A DNA stretch of 64,000 nucleotides from Anseranas semipalmata (lineage: Eukaryota; Chordata; Aves; Anseriformes; Anseranatidae). Positions 62,501-64,000 of the stretch are shown here, in pieces (the stretch's first letter is position 1; every line of letters starts with the position of its first letter). The notes under the pieces were generated by a model. It saw nothing but the letters and a program-made list of their open reading frames with translations, did no database searches and was not told the origin of the DNA. Position numbers and translations under genes: made by a program. The stretch covers positions 361,468-425,467 of the forward strand of contig VXAA01005188.1 of NCBI GenBank assembly GCA_013399115.1. The letters are read 5' to 3'.

Positions 62501-64000
62501 AGTGTGAGCAACATTTCCTCAACTGCAATGAATTATACAAGGGTCAGCAAGCCGGAGTCGCGGTTGGCAACACAAACATTGGCCTCAGGTAGCAAACCCA
62601 TCTTTCCAGCTGTTCTCATCCATATGGGTTCAATGAACTGCAGAGAGTACAGGCCTTTGCTTATTGAGAGTATCTGCTCGAACTATTTCATCTAACCAGC
62701 ATCATAAAACAACTATCAGGTAAGGTGAATGCTATTCATCTAAAGCTCATCTGGTAGCCAACTGCTGACAGAGGGGAAAATAGAGATGGCAAAGAAGCGG
62801 ACAGATGTGATCAGGAAATGCAGGTGCTCCTGAATTTCAAAACCCAGACATTAAAACCACAAGAAGTTGAAATAATACACCTGCGCTTCACAAGCATCTC
62901 CTCACCCCAACAGTGCTATGCTTCCTGACAAACAATTGTCAGGACTCCTCAGTGTGTCTCCTCACTAGCATAATGCCCTTTTAACTGCACCCCCCCCCTT
63001 TTTGAGGGGGTCTGAAACAGAAGACTTTCAGTACTCGGCCTTGTGAGTAACACTGTTCTGTGAATAACCACAGACATGTTACCAGAACCCTTGCTACTTG
63101 TACATGGCACACACAAGGCTCTAATTCTTACTACTCGCAGTGCATCTCGGGATTCTCTAAGATTTTATTTCTAGCAATGGGCTCTGTGATAAATTAGTTC
63201 ATCTAGATGGCATTGGTAACACCGTCAGCCTTGGTTTCCTCCCCACTTCCATCAGCGTAATCAGACTCTTAGCAGAGTTTTTATTTTAAATAATAATTGT
63301 GCAAACACTCAACCGCAGATGCCAGAAGTCCTTACTGAATTGATAGCTGCTAGTTACAAAAATGCTACAGATCTGGCTCAAACTAAGAAAGCAACAGATT
63401 TCAGAGACAAGGCCTTCAGCAGAGACTGGTCCTATACATGAGAAGCACAAAGAAACCTTCATTTTCTTATCCTGATGGCATTCAGCCTAACAAAATGAAT
63501 TCCAAGTGACACACTCCCAAGGAAAGAAGCTCACAATCAAAATACCAAAGCCTCTAGTGTCACTTACTAGCACACCGATCATTTTTGAGTAACACCGCTG
63601 GCCCCTTCGCTTAGCCCGCCAGCTGTAACACTTTAAAGTAGTCACTCAAAGGAGGATCTTTCAGAGACCTTCTCTTTTCAGTTCAGCATCGGACTAAATA
63701 CTGGAGCCAGACAACTGTCCTGTCCAGCTGCGTTTCCTTTGGAAACATAAGTTGTCTCCTTATTAAAGTACTCAAATACCCCCACGTACTGTACCAGTGG
63801 ATTGTAGCACAGAAACACTGAAATTAAAGGCTGGCTTCATGACTATGGGTATGTAATATTTCATTCTTTAAGATGTTTCCTAGGATGAATTAAAATATGT
63901 AAATATATGTTAACAATAATTCATAATATTTTAATAAAGTCTTTTTATTTCTCTTGGCTCCTTAGAAGTGAAGTCCCAGGTGTCCTTAGGGTGGTGGGTG
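59512..64000. other. Intergenic DNA, no gene seen
   Basis: Several frames are open at 59.49-60.33 kb and 61.45-62.28 kb on both strands without recognisable content. Positions 60660-60790 are GC-richer and contain GGAG|GTGAGAAG, a possible donor, but no exon can be argued. C9 (62990-62998), T5 and G5 (63006-63010) form a small potential hairpin. Confidence 0.5.

Overview
This window looks like intergenic or deeply intronic DNA from a bird macrochromosome. The decisive clue is a CR1 non-LTR retrotransposon at 9083-9387, which has the avian-type 3' end (CTGTGATT octamers on the minus strand) and a readable C-terminal tail of the CR1 reverse-transcriptase ORF. Two much older CR1-related fragments (about 26820-26905 and 35347-36125, both plus strand) fit the same picture. 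The 3' sequence of the young copy resembles waterfowl CR1 copies as I remember them, but that placement is weak. The rest of the DNA is AT-rich with homopolymer runs and a few microsatellites. I see no bacterial or viral gene organisation, CRISPR array, tRNA, rRNA or known microRNA.

There is no protein-coding gene I can name. The open frames of 60-195 codons lack homology I recognise, overlap one another on both strands, or lie in compositionally biased tracts. Four short intervals have exon-like architecture and are listed as low-confidence candidates: a possible signal-peptide first exon (minus, 17111-17221), two possible minus-strand exons (46271-46487 and 49277-49479) and a possible plus-strand last exon (59266-59511).

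Layout: 1-9082 is AT-rich intergenic DNA with one conserved-element candidate near 4.0-4.4 kb. 9083-9387 is the young CR1. 9388-32059 is repeat-poor DNA with a TA/CA microsatellite, poly-A/T runs, an ancient CR1 piece and a good G-quadruplex motif. 32060-33480 is the most enhancer-like stretch. 34120-34790 is an odd CpG-bearing block with a recurring 13-14 bp motif. 35347-36125 is a decayed, internally deleted CR1. 40.5-43.7 kb combines a POU-type element, a CpG-rich block and a ZNF143-type promoter motif followed by homeodomain-site-rich DNA. 46-50 kb holds the two minus-strand exon candidates. 48.5, 50.3, 54.6 and 58.1 kb hold further enhancer-like blocks. 54.92-55.26 kb is a CpG-rich block with a strong splice donor.

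Taken together, the window reads best as a gene desert or very long intron with scattered regulatory elements, of the kind that surrounds developmental regulator genes. This is inference: without alignment to other genomes, neither conservation nor the target gene can be established.
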